Origin: Bursaphelenchus xylophilus
Lineage: Eukaryota; Nematoda; Chromadorea; Rhabditida; Aphelenchoididae
DNA length: 64,000 nt
Reading direction: 5' to 3'
NCBI GenBank assembly: GCA_904066235.2
Contig: CAJFCV020000004.1
Location: 1,550,001-1,614,000, forward strand
This document shows, piece after piece, positions 41,754 through 51,818 of this stretch (position 1 is the stretch's first letter; each line of letters opens with the position of its first letter). A program made the translations under genes and the position numbers. Below the pieces are notes generated by a model that saw nothing but the letters and a program-made list of their open reading frames with translations, had not been told where the DNA came from and searched no databases.

Positions 41754-43666
41754 ATGAAGTGCGAAATATGTTCCGAGCGCATGGCCAAGATCAAAATAGC
41801 CAAGACGCAAAAATTGGCATGTCCGGAGTGTTTTATTTTTTGGTTTGAGGAAGTAAGTGGCTAAAATAATATTATTTCTTCTTTTATTTAGGCGACAGCT
41901 TACTTTATGCCTTCAAAAAGCATGGTTAGCACCTCGTGTGTGGCTTAGGAGATGAATTTTTGAATTCACTTGCCATGGAGAACATTATTTTTAATTTTGT
42001 TTATTTCAGGACGTTTATGAGACGATAAAGCGAACAAATATCTTCAAGCGAGGAGACAAGGTTGCTGTTGGGGTGTCGGGAGGCAAAGATTCGACTGTTC
42101 TTGCGAACACATTGGATGTGTTGAATAAGAGGCACGATCTTGGGCTGGACCTTGTTTTAGTCTGTATTGATGAGGGAATTGCTGGTAGGTTAATTTTACA
42201 TCTGTTTTTTGGTGTTTAGATGTTTTGTTCAAGTCGCTTCGGAAGCAATGGCATGTGGTTTTCGGCATAAATAGGGACCTTTTTCGAAAACATTATACTA
42301 GATGGGGTAGTCTAAAGTTTTTGATATTTTCACTTGATTTTGATGGATGTTTTGACGGAAAAAGATGTAGAATAGCTGAAGACGGTGTCTGAGCTGCTTG
42401 TGATAGCTTTTAAACGAAGAAAACTTATTTTATTTATGACGGTTTTTCCAAATTTTAATTTTTAGGTTATCGAGATGGTTCAATCGAAGAAGTGCACAAA
42501 AATGAGTCGGACCTTGGCCTAAAACTGGTGATCCTCAGTTATAAGCGGATATATGGCTGGACAATGGACGAGATAGTGAAGAAAATCGGCAACAAGAACA
42601 ATTGCACGTTTTGCGGCGTTTTCCGCCGACAAGCATTGGATCGGGGAGCGATGTTGGTGGGAGCCGTGAAGCTCGTCACCGGTCATAATGCCGATGACAT
42701 GGCCGAAACAGTCCTATTGAATATGCTCAGAGGAGATGTCCCACGTTTACAGCGGTGTACGGCGCCAATGACGGGACAAGAGGGTCAACTGCCGCGAGTA
42801 AAGCCGTTCAAATACACATATGAGAAGGATATTGTAATGTATGCGTATCATCGGAAGTTGCCTTATTTTTGCGTGGACTGCAAATACGCCACGAATGCTC
42901 ATCGAGGCTATGCAAGGTGAGGTTTTATTTTAGTTTCTCTGATTTTAGGTATAAAAAAACTTGCGAAATTCGATAAACTATGGGGATTTATGACTGGTTT
43001 CTAGTTGTAATGGCCGTAATAAAGTCTTATGGTCGGCTCTTAAAGACGTCAGGCGGGTAAAATTGTGCTCGATTGTTTTACATGAGGTGGGATTCGAACT
43101 CGGGACCTTTCGAGTCTTAGGCTAGCGCATTATCAGTTGCGCCACAAAGACACATGACCGTATTTTAGGCCATTTGGAAGTCTGTTGTAGAAATAGGCTG
43201 CAATATGATTGTCAGGGGCGGAAAACAGCGTTTTTAATGTATCATTGATACTGATATTATACTAGACATTAAAAAGTCCGGTTTTTTGCTCTAAAATATT
43301 TTTTCCAGAGTCCTAGTAAAAGAACTGGAAAGAGAACGTCCTCAAGCCATATTGGACCTAATAACCTCGGGACACCAGATTGCGGCCAAGGACGACGTTA
43401 AACAACCAGTCGAACGGAGGTGCAATCGATGTGGATTCATGTCAAGTCAGACAATATGCAAGGCGTGCCTGTTGTTGCACGGCTTGGATACGGGCAATGT
43501 ATCGCTGGGAGTGTCGAAAAAAGGGAAATTGACTGATGCCGAGGTGACTGAGTTCACGAAAAATAAAATCGAACGGTTGGCCCTGGATGAGAACCGCAAT
43601 AATAAGGTGGGATGTGGAAATGGATGTGGAGAAGGAGGTTGCGGAGGGGCGAATGTGGATTTTTAA
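41754..43666 (+). CDS. CTU1: CTU1/Ncs6, cytosolic tRNA 2-thiouridylase, 360 aa
   Basis: Exons 41754-41852, 42010-42184, 42466-42916, 43309-43666; frame kept. The N-terminal zinc site is C-x2-C...C-x2-C (MKCEIC, LACPEC). The PP-loop ATP site [11 protein letters not shown] lies at about 53-63. Then come YGWTMDEIV, the [13 protein letters not shown] cysteine pair, [23 protein letters not shown] and [16 protein letters not shown]. The C-terminal zinc site is [16 protein letters not shown]. With CTU2 this enzyme thiolates U34 of Lys, Glu and Gln tRNAs using sulfur from URM1. The last 20 residues are Gly/Cys-rich ([13 protein letters not shown]), an unusual extension. Intron 3 contains a tRNA-like sequence. 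Confidence 0.96.
43085..43156 (-). pseudogene. tRNA-like pseudogene in CTU1 intron 3
   Basis: Read on the minus strand: TGGCGC...GCGC gives a D-arm, GCCT...AGGT a 4-bp anticodon stem around a 10-nt loop (7 expected), and GAGTTCGAATC a T-loop whose stem no longer pairs. It retains B-box-like GTTCGAATCC but would not fold as a functional tRNA. Confidence 0.35.
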
Positions 43667-43949
43667 GAGAGCTGAGGCTTGATTGTATTGCTACTGTTGA
43701 GTTTTTGTTGATTTCCAGTGATATTATTGTTGTATGATAAAATTTCTATATTGCTTTAGGGTTTGATCAAGGTTGGTGCGATTTTTTTGTGATTTGTGGG
43801 TGCTAAAAGAGGTATTATAAAAGGAAAAGGTGGCAAATGATTCTAGAGGGTGTTTTTGACGCGGGTTCGGTAAGATTTTTTGATTTATGACCAATTTCGA
43901 ACTCAAAACTCAACTATAATATAGTAACATTTTTTCAAAAAATAACTGA
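43667..43949. other. 3' flank of CTU1, nothing recognised
   Basis: AT-rich, presumably holding the CTU1 poly(A) site. Confidence 0.4.
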
Positions 43950-44279
43950 CATGGAGTACTCCAAGTGCGACGCTCAGGGTTTGATGAAAGTTGGGACCAA
44001 TTTAGAATATTTTTTTTTCTAAAATATATTGAATCCTAGTTCGCGCTTTGCAGAAACAACCGAGATTTTTGGATCCAAAGTCGGCAAAAATTTGACACTT
44101 TTTGCCGAATTTCGGCACGAAAAGTTTCAGACTTATTTCTACATACATGTAGCTTGATTTTTTCTAAAATATACGACAGAATTCCAGTCCGCGTTTTGCA
44201 GAAACAACCGTATTTCATGCTCGATATATGTGCAAAATTTAAAGAAAATCTGAGCGTCTCACTTGGGGTACTTCCCTTG
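43950..44279. repeat. MITE family 1 copy
   Basis: Left end GGAGTACTCCAAGTGCGACG, right end CACTTGGGGTACTTCCCTTG followed by TAA. Its right end is only 18 bp from the stop codon of the next gene. Confidence 0.7.
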
Positions 44280-44296
44280 TAAATTGCATGCTTTAT

Positions 44297-44710
44297 TCAC
44301 TCAAAAATGGAGCTATCATAGAACACATCCGGCCCAAAGTCAAAGATCTCCGAATATGAAGTCGAATACCTCTCCAAGTCGACGGGATCGGCCCAGCAAT
44401 GGCATTCGGATTGATAGCTGTAGTCGCAGTAATGGCCGGGGAAATGAAATGGGCACAGGTGGAAACATTTGAGACTCGTGGTGCACTCATCCACTAGAAC
44501 ATCAAAAACTTGTACCAAAAATAAATTTAACAGCTCACCTAGGATAATATAGCCCGGTTCCACATGCCGTTTGATTTGAATCGCATTCTCCCATGGTCCG
44601 GAAATTGATTTGATATTGGAATAGACTCCTGGGCCTTTTGTTTCGCTGCCGGTGCTGTTGCCTTGAGCTGACATGAGCTTCATGAAGATGAGGACGAAAA
44701 TCAACCGCAT
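44297..44710 (-). CDS. Secreted cysteine-pattern peptide 2, 122 aa
   Basis: Minus-strand exons 44710-44539 and 44493-44297; the 45-nt intron (GTGAGC...TTCTAG) is a multiple of three and free of stops, so a retained form would also be readable. I start at the Met of MRLIFVLIFMKLMSAQG, a signal peptide; an in-frame Met lies 15 codons upstream. The mature protein has a cysteine block C-x5-C-x3-C-x8-C-x7-C-x-C, the same skeleton as genes at 41155 and 45704, followed by an acidic, aromatic tail (ERYSTSYSEIFDFGPD). The Ser/Thr/Gly-rich first part has potential N-glycosylation sites. No family recognised beyond the cysteine rhythm. Confidence 0.66.
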   Translation of the reverse strand: MRLIFVLIFMKLMSAQGNSTGSETKGPGVYSNIKSISGPWENAIQIKRHVEPGYIILGELLNLFLVQVFDVLVDECTTSLKCFHLCPFHFPGHYCDYSYQSECHCWADPVDLERYSTSYSEIFDFGPDVFYDSSIFE

Positions 44711-44882
44711 TTTGGAAGGATACAAGTGAGAAATAGAGGAAATTTGAAAAATCATTTGATCATCGACAATGTAGGGACTTTAGAGTTCAGACATAGATAA
44801 TATAAGGTAATAATGTGTGTAGTAATATAAGGGGGGTTCTCGGTAGATTAAAATTTCTGTGAATTTGAGGTTAAACCACCAG

Positions 44883-45202
44883 CAGAGATTGCCATTTTAT
44901 ATTTCCGGCTTAGGAGCCGGAAATTATGAATCCGGCTCCCGAGCCCAAGGTCGGAGCCGGGCTTCTCAGCGTTCAGAAAAGTAAAAATTTCGTGACCTTG
45001 TTAAACCTATTGTTTGAAAAATACTGGGAAGGATGTGTTTGCGTACGGCTTGGCTCAAAAACTTATTGATTATTTCCAATATTGTGTCATCGTTTTCTAA
45101 TAGAACCACGAAAGCTCTATAGCACACATTTGTACACATAGTCAAAAAGAACCGAAACAGCACGGGAGAAGGAGCCGCAAATTTGGCCCGTAGCAATCTC
45201 TG
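44883..45202. mobile_element. hAT-type MITE, second copy
   Basis: CAGAGATTGCCA and AGCAATCTCTG ends with a GGCTCCCGAGCC-type interior like 28228-28653. The flanks no longer show a clear 8-bp duplication. Confidence 0.65.
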
Positions 45203-45703
45203 CCCGCGAGCTTCGCCCATAACGAATTGTTTGAAAAATTTTCTAAGTTTTAGCGGTTTCGGCTCGAAAATAATTCTTCAGAACTTTGGAAGGCATAGAA
45301 AGGTCAATTCAAAATATATTTTTTTAAAATTCAATCAGTTAAAAATTGCGGGTCTCAGCTACAGAAAAATCTAAATTTCGGGAAAATCGGCGGATTCTCC
45401 GCGGAGAAATTCAAAGAAAAAACTTACCCGTTTCGAGTGGCCCACCCTGTACAAGTTTGCAAAGTCGCTGGAGCGGTTTCGGCAGTATGAACTGTGAAAA
45501 AAAGCCGAAAAAATCCTATTGCACGGTGCTAAAGGTAAGACATTGCACGAAAGGGCCCACCCCGGAAGGGCGACCCCGAAATGGCGACCCCGAAAGGGCC
45601 TATTTCCGTGCGATCGAAACTTTTATTCTCGCACATGAATGTCGCCAAACCAAATAGTGATTTTCAATAATTTTTCATTCTTCTCAGCCCTATTTTCCAA
45701 AGA

Positions 45704-46544
45704 ATGCGGTTGATTTTGTTGATGCTCTGTTTCCTTGTCCAATCAAAGTGTGAAAGCGATGGATCCGTAAGTAATCATTTTTTTATTTTGGCAAAAGTTC
45801 CTTATTTTTGCCACAACAAAGGTACTCCGCGAACTGCGCCCAAGCTTGGGCACTAAAGTTAGGAAAAAACGCTTCGACCTAGCTGGCACTGAATTACTAT
45901 AATAGCTCTATAGTTTTAAGGGTACCTACGAAGGCTGTGACGACTCATTTAGTTCCATACGGAGTCAGTAAGTTTAGTTCCGGACATGTTTCATCGTATA
46001 AAGTGTAAAATCACAGGCTGCAGCCGTTTTTGAAGGATAAGGTGGCACGTAAAAAAGAAGGTACCTCACTGACTAAATCCACTGTCCGGGCATTGACAAC
46101 GATAAACTGAGCGTGCACGCTAAATTTGGGCTAATTCCGACCAGTTTCCAAGTTATAAGTTGTGGCCAAAATAAGGAACTTTTACCTTTATTTTTTTTTG
46201 GCGGATAGAATTTTTTGTTGAAAAAAAGATCGTCGAGGTGCGAGGCTAAGATTTCGACCAGACTGGGACTACTTACCATCTGAAATTGATCTCTCTTTCA
46301 GCTCAGAGAAAATCGAATTGCCCGCCACATAAACGTCGGAATGATCCAAATCGGCCCCAAAAATGGGAGCATTCCCTGCGAAAACACCGACGAATGTGTT
46401 CCACGATGTCCCATTCGCTATGCCCATGCGCACTGTACGAATCGGGTGTGCCGTTGCAAGGCCAAGTTCGCGGACATTACGGAGTTCGAAAAGTTTTATC
46501 GTCTGGTGTTTGAGAAGAAGTATTCGCACGTGTATAAAGAGTAG
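45704..46544 (+). CDS. Secreted cysteine-pattern peptide 3, 101 aa
   Basis: Exons 45704-45766 and 46302-46544, phase 0. Signal peptide MRLILLMLCFLVQSKC. The mature core is C-x5-C-x3-C-x8-C-x4-C-x-C, the most canonical CS-alpha-beta-like spacing of the three neighbours. A charged, aromatic C-terminal tail follows (FEKFYRLVFEKKYSHVYKE). TTCTTCTCAG lies 17 bp before the ATG, a probable trans-splice or 5'-intron acceptor. The 535-nt intron is mostly a family 4 MITE. A defensin-like role is inferred from the pattern and needs a structure model. Confidence 0.7.
45789..46187. repeat. MITE family 4, inverted copy
   Basis: GGCAAAAGTTCCTTATT ... AATAAGGAACTTTTACC; the interior matches 10625-11020 in reverse orientation. 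Confidence 0.75.
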
Positions 46545-47509
46545 CCGCAATAAATTTGATGATAAGATTTGTTGTCGTATCTTGCTGGTAAAGGATTTTT
46601 ACATGCTTCTAAATACATATGTCATCGTTTTTTTCTAGAGGGCTAAAAGTTGCAGATTCTATTCTTATAAGGTACTTCATGGATTGTGATTGAAGTTTCA
46701 ACTATCTTTTGATGCATCATCCATTTTATCTACCAAAAAACTATATAATATTTGCAAAATTTTCAAGAAAAAGCGATTGAACAAAGAACTTCTCAACTGC
46801 TTTCAAGGCTCTTATTTTCCCTGAGGGCGTTGATTAAACGGCCAGCTGGGACGTTCGTTGTTGGCTTTTAAACCGATGGATCAACCTGGGTATTGCCTGT
46901 AGTAGTATCCTCTTCACCATGCCTGAATACCGCCAGTAGAAGAGGAGTAGAAGTTCCAGAAAATTGGCGAGTTGTAGATGGTCGCATAGGGACTGTAGTA
47001 GGCGTTGGCCAGCGCAGGTACCCGAGCCCTTACAGATACGGTTCATTCCGAATGCACTGCTTAATCAAAAAGCGGAAAAAACATTACTATGATGTTTTGG
47101 AAAGAAACTTGATGCTTTTTATCACGTGCAGATAAAAATCATCATTTGCTGAGATTATATAGTACATAGTTTTTGGTTCGCAGGAGTTTTAACGCAAGGT
47201 TGGCAACAATTGTAGCCGTTGTAGCAGCACAGAGCAATAGCCTGGCCAAAAATCTTAATTTTTTGATGAATTCAGATATAGCCTCTATTTGAAATCCCAA
47301 ATTGCTGCTCATTTCTTTATCACCATCATTATTACCGTCAATAAATGAAATGCTGATTACCAAAACAGGCTTATAATAGATAAATTTTAATTGTGAGAAA
47401 GCAATAAAACATTCAAAAATGCTTTGGCCGTCTCAAAAAGCTACTACAAAAACGTGCGTAGTAAAAACAGCCTTTATTTTAAAGTATATTTTAAAAGTAT
47501 ATATTGGCA
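46545..47509. other. Intergenic; short unsupported frames only
   Basis: A minus-strand frame at 47142-47363 has one hydrophobic stretch (LLLCAATTATIVANLALKLL) but no convincing start or splice signals. A Tyr-rich frame near 46850-47040 is also unsupported. Confidence 0.35.
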
Positions 47510-49248
47510 ATGAAGTTCATATTCTTTTGTCTGATTTTCCCTGTTGCGACGGTCTTCTCGATCGAGAAACAGGGATACAATCACTCTGTAAATGTAGCAT
47601 ACGACCTTGTCCTCCCATCCAGGATCATAGAGAATTGCTACGGGCTAAATGAAAGGCCTGGAGTTGTCCTGGATGCCAAGGATAATGCACAAATTGTTGG
47701 TGAGTCCTTAATTTCTCGAGCTTCTTAGACTTACAGACCCTATAGCAGCTTATTGTTATTCCTACAAGGGAAGGCTTTAAAAGTCAGGTTTTTCTTTAAA
47801 CTTTACGCACATGTCAGACATAGGCCACTTATTATTTTTAGGAAGTTTTAGATCGCGCTTTACGATCGCAGGCGAAATATTCAACGGCCTTTGTGGCCGA
47901 TAGAGCACGCTAAATGCGGAGAGGGGCAGAGAAAAAGCATGGGCCATATCGTAACGCATGTAACGTATAATCAAAAATATCTCTTGGCTTGAAGAATGGA
48001 ATGACCATAAAACTTTGGTCTCTTTGAGCTCTTCTTCATGCCGCGCAATGAGATCGTTAAGTATGCCTTTGAAAAGCACAAGCTAACGTTCTTAGAAACC
48101 CACATGCATGATATGTGAAAGAATGCAAAATGCTCCTCATTCTTTCTGAATTTTACATAGTCTATGTTGAGCTAACAAGGGAAGTCGTTCAGATCGCAAA
48201 TGAGTTGAGCTATGGGACCGGTATATTCTGATTCTCCATATTCGAAAACGGTAAGAGCTAAAACAATTTTTCCGTCTGGGCCCTGGTTTTCGAGAAAATC
48301 GACCGTCAAGTTTGCCCGGAAACCCCGCTAAATAGTCCTCGCTCCAAAAGGCTTTCGAATCAAGAGCCAAATGGCGGAGGGCGAGTGAAAACGCTCTCAA
48401 AATTCTTTTGTCCGGGATGCCGGGGAAGGTTCGAGTCCCGCTAGGCTCCAAAGAGCTTTGATATTGAAAATGATAAAAAATAAAAAATTTTTATTTTTTT
48501 GTGGCAAAGTGTACCCCAATAATTTTAGATCAAATAGTTTTTTAGGAATAAACGCTTCATTTTTGAGTTCAACGCATAAATATGCCTATTTGACATGCAT
48601 TTCAATATTTTCTCCAAAGTAAGCAAAAGGAAAAATATTTTTTTTGCTTTGCAACCATTATGAATTAGGGATTGCTCCTAGCGAGACTCGAACCTTCCCC
48701 GGCATCCCGGACAAAAGAATTTTGAGAGCGTTTTCACTCGCCCTCCGCCATTTGGCTCTTGTTCCAAAGGTCTTTCGGAGCGAGGACTATTTAGCGGGGC
48801 TTTTTCCGGTCAAACTTTACAGTCGATTTTCTCGAAAACCAGGGCCCAGACGGAAAAAATTGTTTTAGCTCTTACCGTTTTCGAATATGGAGAATCAGAA
48901 TATACCGGTCCCATAGCTCAACTCATTTGCGATCTGAACGACTTCCCTTGTAAGCCCTCCATTGAAGACCACGAATATCTGTTTTCAGCCGAAGCTCTGC
49001 GCATTCAAAAATACGTCGACTACAAGGTCGAATACGTTCAGATCGGACTCTACGCAGACGTAGAGAAGATCTGGTGGCTGGACGCCCGGCTACCTTTCAA
49101 CTACTCAAATCTGCCGCCGGGATTCATCTTTCCCAAAATACCCACATACTTCGCCATTGAGGTTGAAGGTCGGGGCCGGAAGCGAGGAGAGTGGTTTGCA
49201 TTGCGGCATGACAAACGGGGCCGCGCCTTTCTGTGCGGGCATTTCTAA
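47510..49248 (+). CDS. Lectin-like secreted protein, array gene 1 (149 aa)
   Basis: Exons 47510-47699 and 48989-49248; the split Gly codon GTT G|CC keeps frame. Signal peptide MKFIFFCLIFPVATVFS. Features fit a reduced C-type-lectin-like domain: helix Cys in RIIENCYG, a PGVVLDAKDNAQIV strand (where lectins have the lasihs..en..i segment), VQIGLYA (WIGL position), WWLDARLPFNYSNLPPG (the F.W.D...Y.NW..g. stretch), GEWFAL (WND position) and C-terminal AFLCG. Only the first-to-last cysteine pair is present. The carbohydrate loop motifs EPN/QPD are absent, so sugar binding is not implied. The intron is inflated by a foldback element. Confidence 0.75.
48363..48450 (+). pseudogene. Class II tRNA-like sequence (left arm)
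   Basis: AGAGCCA ... TAGGCTCCA acceptor strands, TGGCGGAGGGCG D-region, a CCGG-GATG-CCGG variable arm and GGTTCGAGTCCC T-region over 88 nt. Mismatches in acceptor and T stems indicate a decayed Leu/Ser-type tRNA. Confidence 0.45.
48673..48759 (-). pseudogene. Class II tRNA-like sequence (right arm, inverted)
   Basis: Inverted partner of 48363-48450, with the same variable arm and T-region; ends TAGGAGCA instead of TAGGCTCC. Confidence 0.45.
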
Positions 49249-49474
49249 TCAAGAATATTGAATCTTTTAATGCCGCAATATGACAGCAATAAAACGATTA
49301 ATTAAAGCTGGAGTGAAGGGAATACTTTTTGAAACTTCCTGAACTTTGCCATTCAAAACAATGGTGGAGAAATACAATTTCCGATTTATCTTAACCTGAA
49401 AATCACTTTTTAACTGCAGATCATTTGATCCTGCACCGCAAAGGAGGGCATTTGATAGAAAGGTCAAAAAACAA

Positions 49475-49481
49475 TATATAA
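49475..49481 (+). promoter_or_regulatory. TATATAA box of array gene 2
   Basis: TATATAA about 40 bp before the ATG. A longer upstream block containing CTGCAGATCATTTGATC is shared with array genes 3 (51776) and 4 (about 54285). Confidence 0.45.
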
Positions 49482-49520
49482 TAACTTACTGACGTTTCAT
49501 AGAAACCACAGCAACACAGC

Positions 49521-50543
49521 ATGTTAAAAACGTTTCTTTTGTTGTCCATTTTCTCCGCTACCACGTGCAGCCCGTTGGCTAAACTTCAAGCCCGAAACGG
49601 ACTTATGCCATGGACGGTAAGTTGAGATTGTTAATGTTTCTCCGGGCTATAGGAAGACTGCATAAAGTGCAGAGAAACCTTTGGAAGTTCCACTGTACCC
49701 GTCAATTATCGGTTATGTCTTTAGATACCGTATGGCGACTCCCCCCTGGGACCAGCAAAAGAAGCGATAAAAGTGTGCCATAAGCTCGATTTCACTCCCG
49801 GGACCATTCACAGTGCAAAAAACGTCTCAAACATTCTTGGTAAGTCCGCCGGCCAAGCAGAACATCATACATGGCTCGCGACTTGGAAATCTTTGTGTGT
49901 CCAGAAAATGTGTCACAATGACAACGGTTTAAAATGTGACTGTGGTATAAATAACGGCTGTATATGGCTAGGAATACTGCCTAAAGCAAGTCAAAAAATT
50001 TCGGTCAGAGGAAAGTTTCTCGCCACGGAAGAAATCCAGAAAATCCGTCATCCAATTAGGGCATTGCAAAAGTTTTGAATTGAGATTTTTTATGGGTGTT
50101 CCAGGGAGGACTCCTATACATATACAGCTGTTGTTTATATCACTGTCACATCTTAAACGGGTGTCATCGTGACGCATTTTCTAGAGAAACGAATTTATAA
50201 GTCCAAGGCCTTATATCCGACCAGTGTCTGTCATCTCCAACTTCAATCGCTTGAAAACGACCGATTTTTTCGCTTTACCCAAGATATTTCAGACTTTGGA
50301 CCACTCGGCAATGTCACACGGATCTTGCTCGGACTCTATTCCGAGAATAAGCAGTTCAAGTGGCTTGAAACGGAGGAGCCATACGATTACAACAACATCA
50401 GACCAGGAGTCGAGATTCCGGATGGCCCCACTTTTTACGTAATGGCCTATGAAAACACTCCGGACCAAAAGGCCGGAGAATGGCTTCCCGTCGACGGTAA
50501 CACCGAGATCGATGCTGTTTTGTGCAATCTATTCAAAGCGTGA
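49521..50543 (+). CDS. Lectin-like secreted protein, array gene 2 (153 aa)
   Basis: Exons 49521-49616, 49725-49839 and 50293-50543; phases 0 and 1. Signal peptide MLKTFLLLSIFSATTCS. The helix is AIKVCHKLDF, then PGTIHSAKNVSNIL, ILLGLYSENKQFKWLE, YDYNNIRPGVEIPDG, KAGEWLPVDG and AVLCNLF. The order matches a C-type-lectin-like domain with only the first/last Cys pair kept. Asn of GNVT is a possible glycosylation site. Differs from gene 1 by an extra intron after the signal sequence, so it represents a second subfamily. 90% or more identical to gene 3. Confidence 0.76.
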
Positions 50544-50792
50544 CGGTAATACTGTTGTGATTATGTGAAGCAATGTTTTTTGCCCCGTTTTTAACACAAT
50601 AAACCAAGCAATGTGTAAATTGACATTCTTATGCTTAGACAGATTGGTGTGCAATTTATTTTATTTACGATTTTTCGGGTGGTTTGACCTTCGCTGCGAA
50701 CGGAATGTAGCAAGTATCAACCGAGAAATTCATCGTTGCAGTTTGGGTTTTGTTTTTTTAGTGGCATTTGCTGTCACACAAATATATATATT

Positions 50793-51309
50793 TGTAAACA
50801 ATATCGGGTTTAAACCTTCTGTGTATCGTAAGATCTAAGGACTCCTTTGTGGGCTAAACGCGAGAACTCTTATCCTTTCCAGCGGGTAATTCAATTAGTT
50901 GGTTCACCTTATACTTTCTCAATCAAATTCGATATTCCACAGTTTCAATTATGCTGTTTATTGACACTTTACCTTCAAATTAACACGTAATAGACAAAAA
51001 TACAATAAGACGTGGGGGAATATGTTATAGGACACAAAGACTTACTAAAAGGAGACAAAATAGACTAACTACTTTATACGACCTTAAATAACACTACCTA
51101 CGTTTAAATAAACAAAATAAGATTCTAATTACTAACTAACCTAAACTACTATCTGATAAATAAATAAAGGGGCAAATAAAAACAACAGCTCGTCCCCAAT
51201 CCAATACTCACGCTGAAGCCAAATCCCTTTTCTTGCCTTGTTGACTTGGCTTTGGTCCTTCTTGTTTTCGCGTTGAGACCCCTTGAACTAGATAGTGTAG
51301 CCAGCTACA
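50793..51309. mobile_element. Solo LTR, 517 bp, ATATT target duplication
   Basis: TGTAAACAATATCGGG...CCAGCTACA begins TGTA and ends TACA, flanked on both sides by ATATT. It recurs at 52868-53415 in the duplicated unit; the third unit has the empty site at 56905-56909. Confidence 0.72.
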
Positions 51310-51365
51310 ATATTTTAAATTTTTGATCGGACTTTTCTGCAAGGTTTTTTTTAATGCTGGATAAA

Positions 51366-51551
51366 AGAAAATCTGGTGGCTGGACGGCCGGTAACCATTA
51401 AACTACTCAAGTCTGCTTCGGAGATTCCTCATTCCCCAAATATCCACATTCTTCGCCATTGAGGTTGAAGGTCGGTACCGGAAGCAAGGAGAGTGATTTC
51501 AATTGCGGCCTGACAAACGGGGCCGCGTCTTTCTGTGCGGGCATTTCTAAT
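51366..51551 (+). pseudogene. Remnant of a gene-1-type C-terminal exon
   Basis: Aligns with 49066-49248: ATCTGGTGGCTGGACGG..., CGCCATTGAGGTTGAAGG, GGGCATTTCTAATC. Small indels and the absence of an upstream exon make it non-functional. Confidence 0.7.
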
Positions 51552-51818
51552 CAAGAATACAGAATCTTTTAATGCCGCAATATGACAGCAATAAAAGGAA
51601 TTAAAGTTGGAGTGAACAGAATACTCTTTGAAACTCCCTGAACTCTTGCCATTCGAAACAATGGTGGACAAATACAATTTCCGATTTATCTTAACCTGAG
51701 ATTGACTTCTTAACTGCAGATCATTTGATCATGCACCGCAAAGGAGGGCATTTGAATATAAAGGTCAAAAAACGGTATATAACAGCGAATTCGTTGGCAA
51801 ACAGCATAGTAATACAGC

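Larger units (their letters stand above)
48177..48950. mobile_element. Foldback element with tRNA-like inner ends, TAA target duplication
   Basis: Two arms of about 275 bp (48177-48450 and 48673-48950) are inverted copies, starting CAAGGGAAGTCGTTCAGATC; a 222-bp AT-rich loop separates them. TAA flanks both ends. The paralogous pseudogene near 53752 shows the uninterrupted site GAGCTAAGACCTCC, proving insertion. A TAA duplication and these ends suggest a PIF/Harbinger-type element. Confidence 0.75.

Noticed and set aside
46834..47046. Tyr/Gly-rich peptide in one minus-strand frame
   Set aside because: The frame is short, interrupted and without a signal peptide, so a neuropeptide-like call was not supportable.
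47142..47363. Minus-strand 73-codon frame with a hydrophobic segment
   Set aside because: No good ATG, splice or promoter signal, and no recognisable family; kept only as a remark on the intergenic region.
48363..48450. Functional tRNA-Leu gene
   Set aside because: Acceptor and T stems have mismatches and the same sequence recurs inverted inside a foldback element; called a pseudogene.
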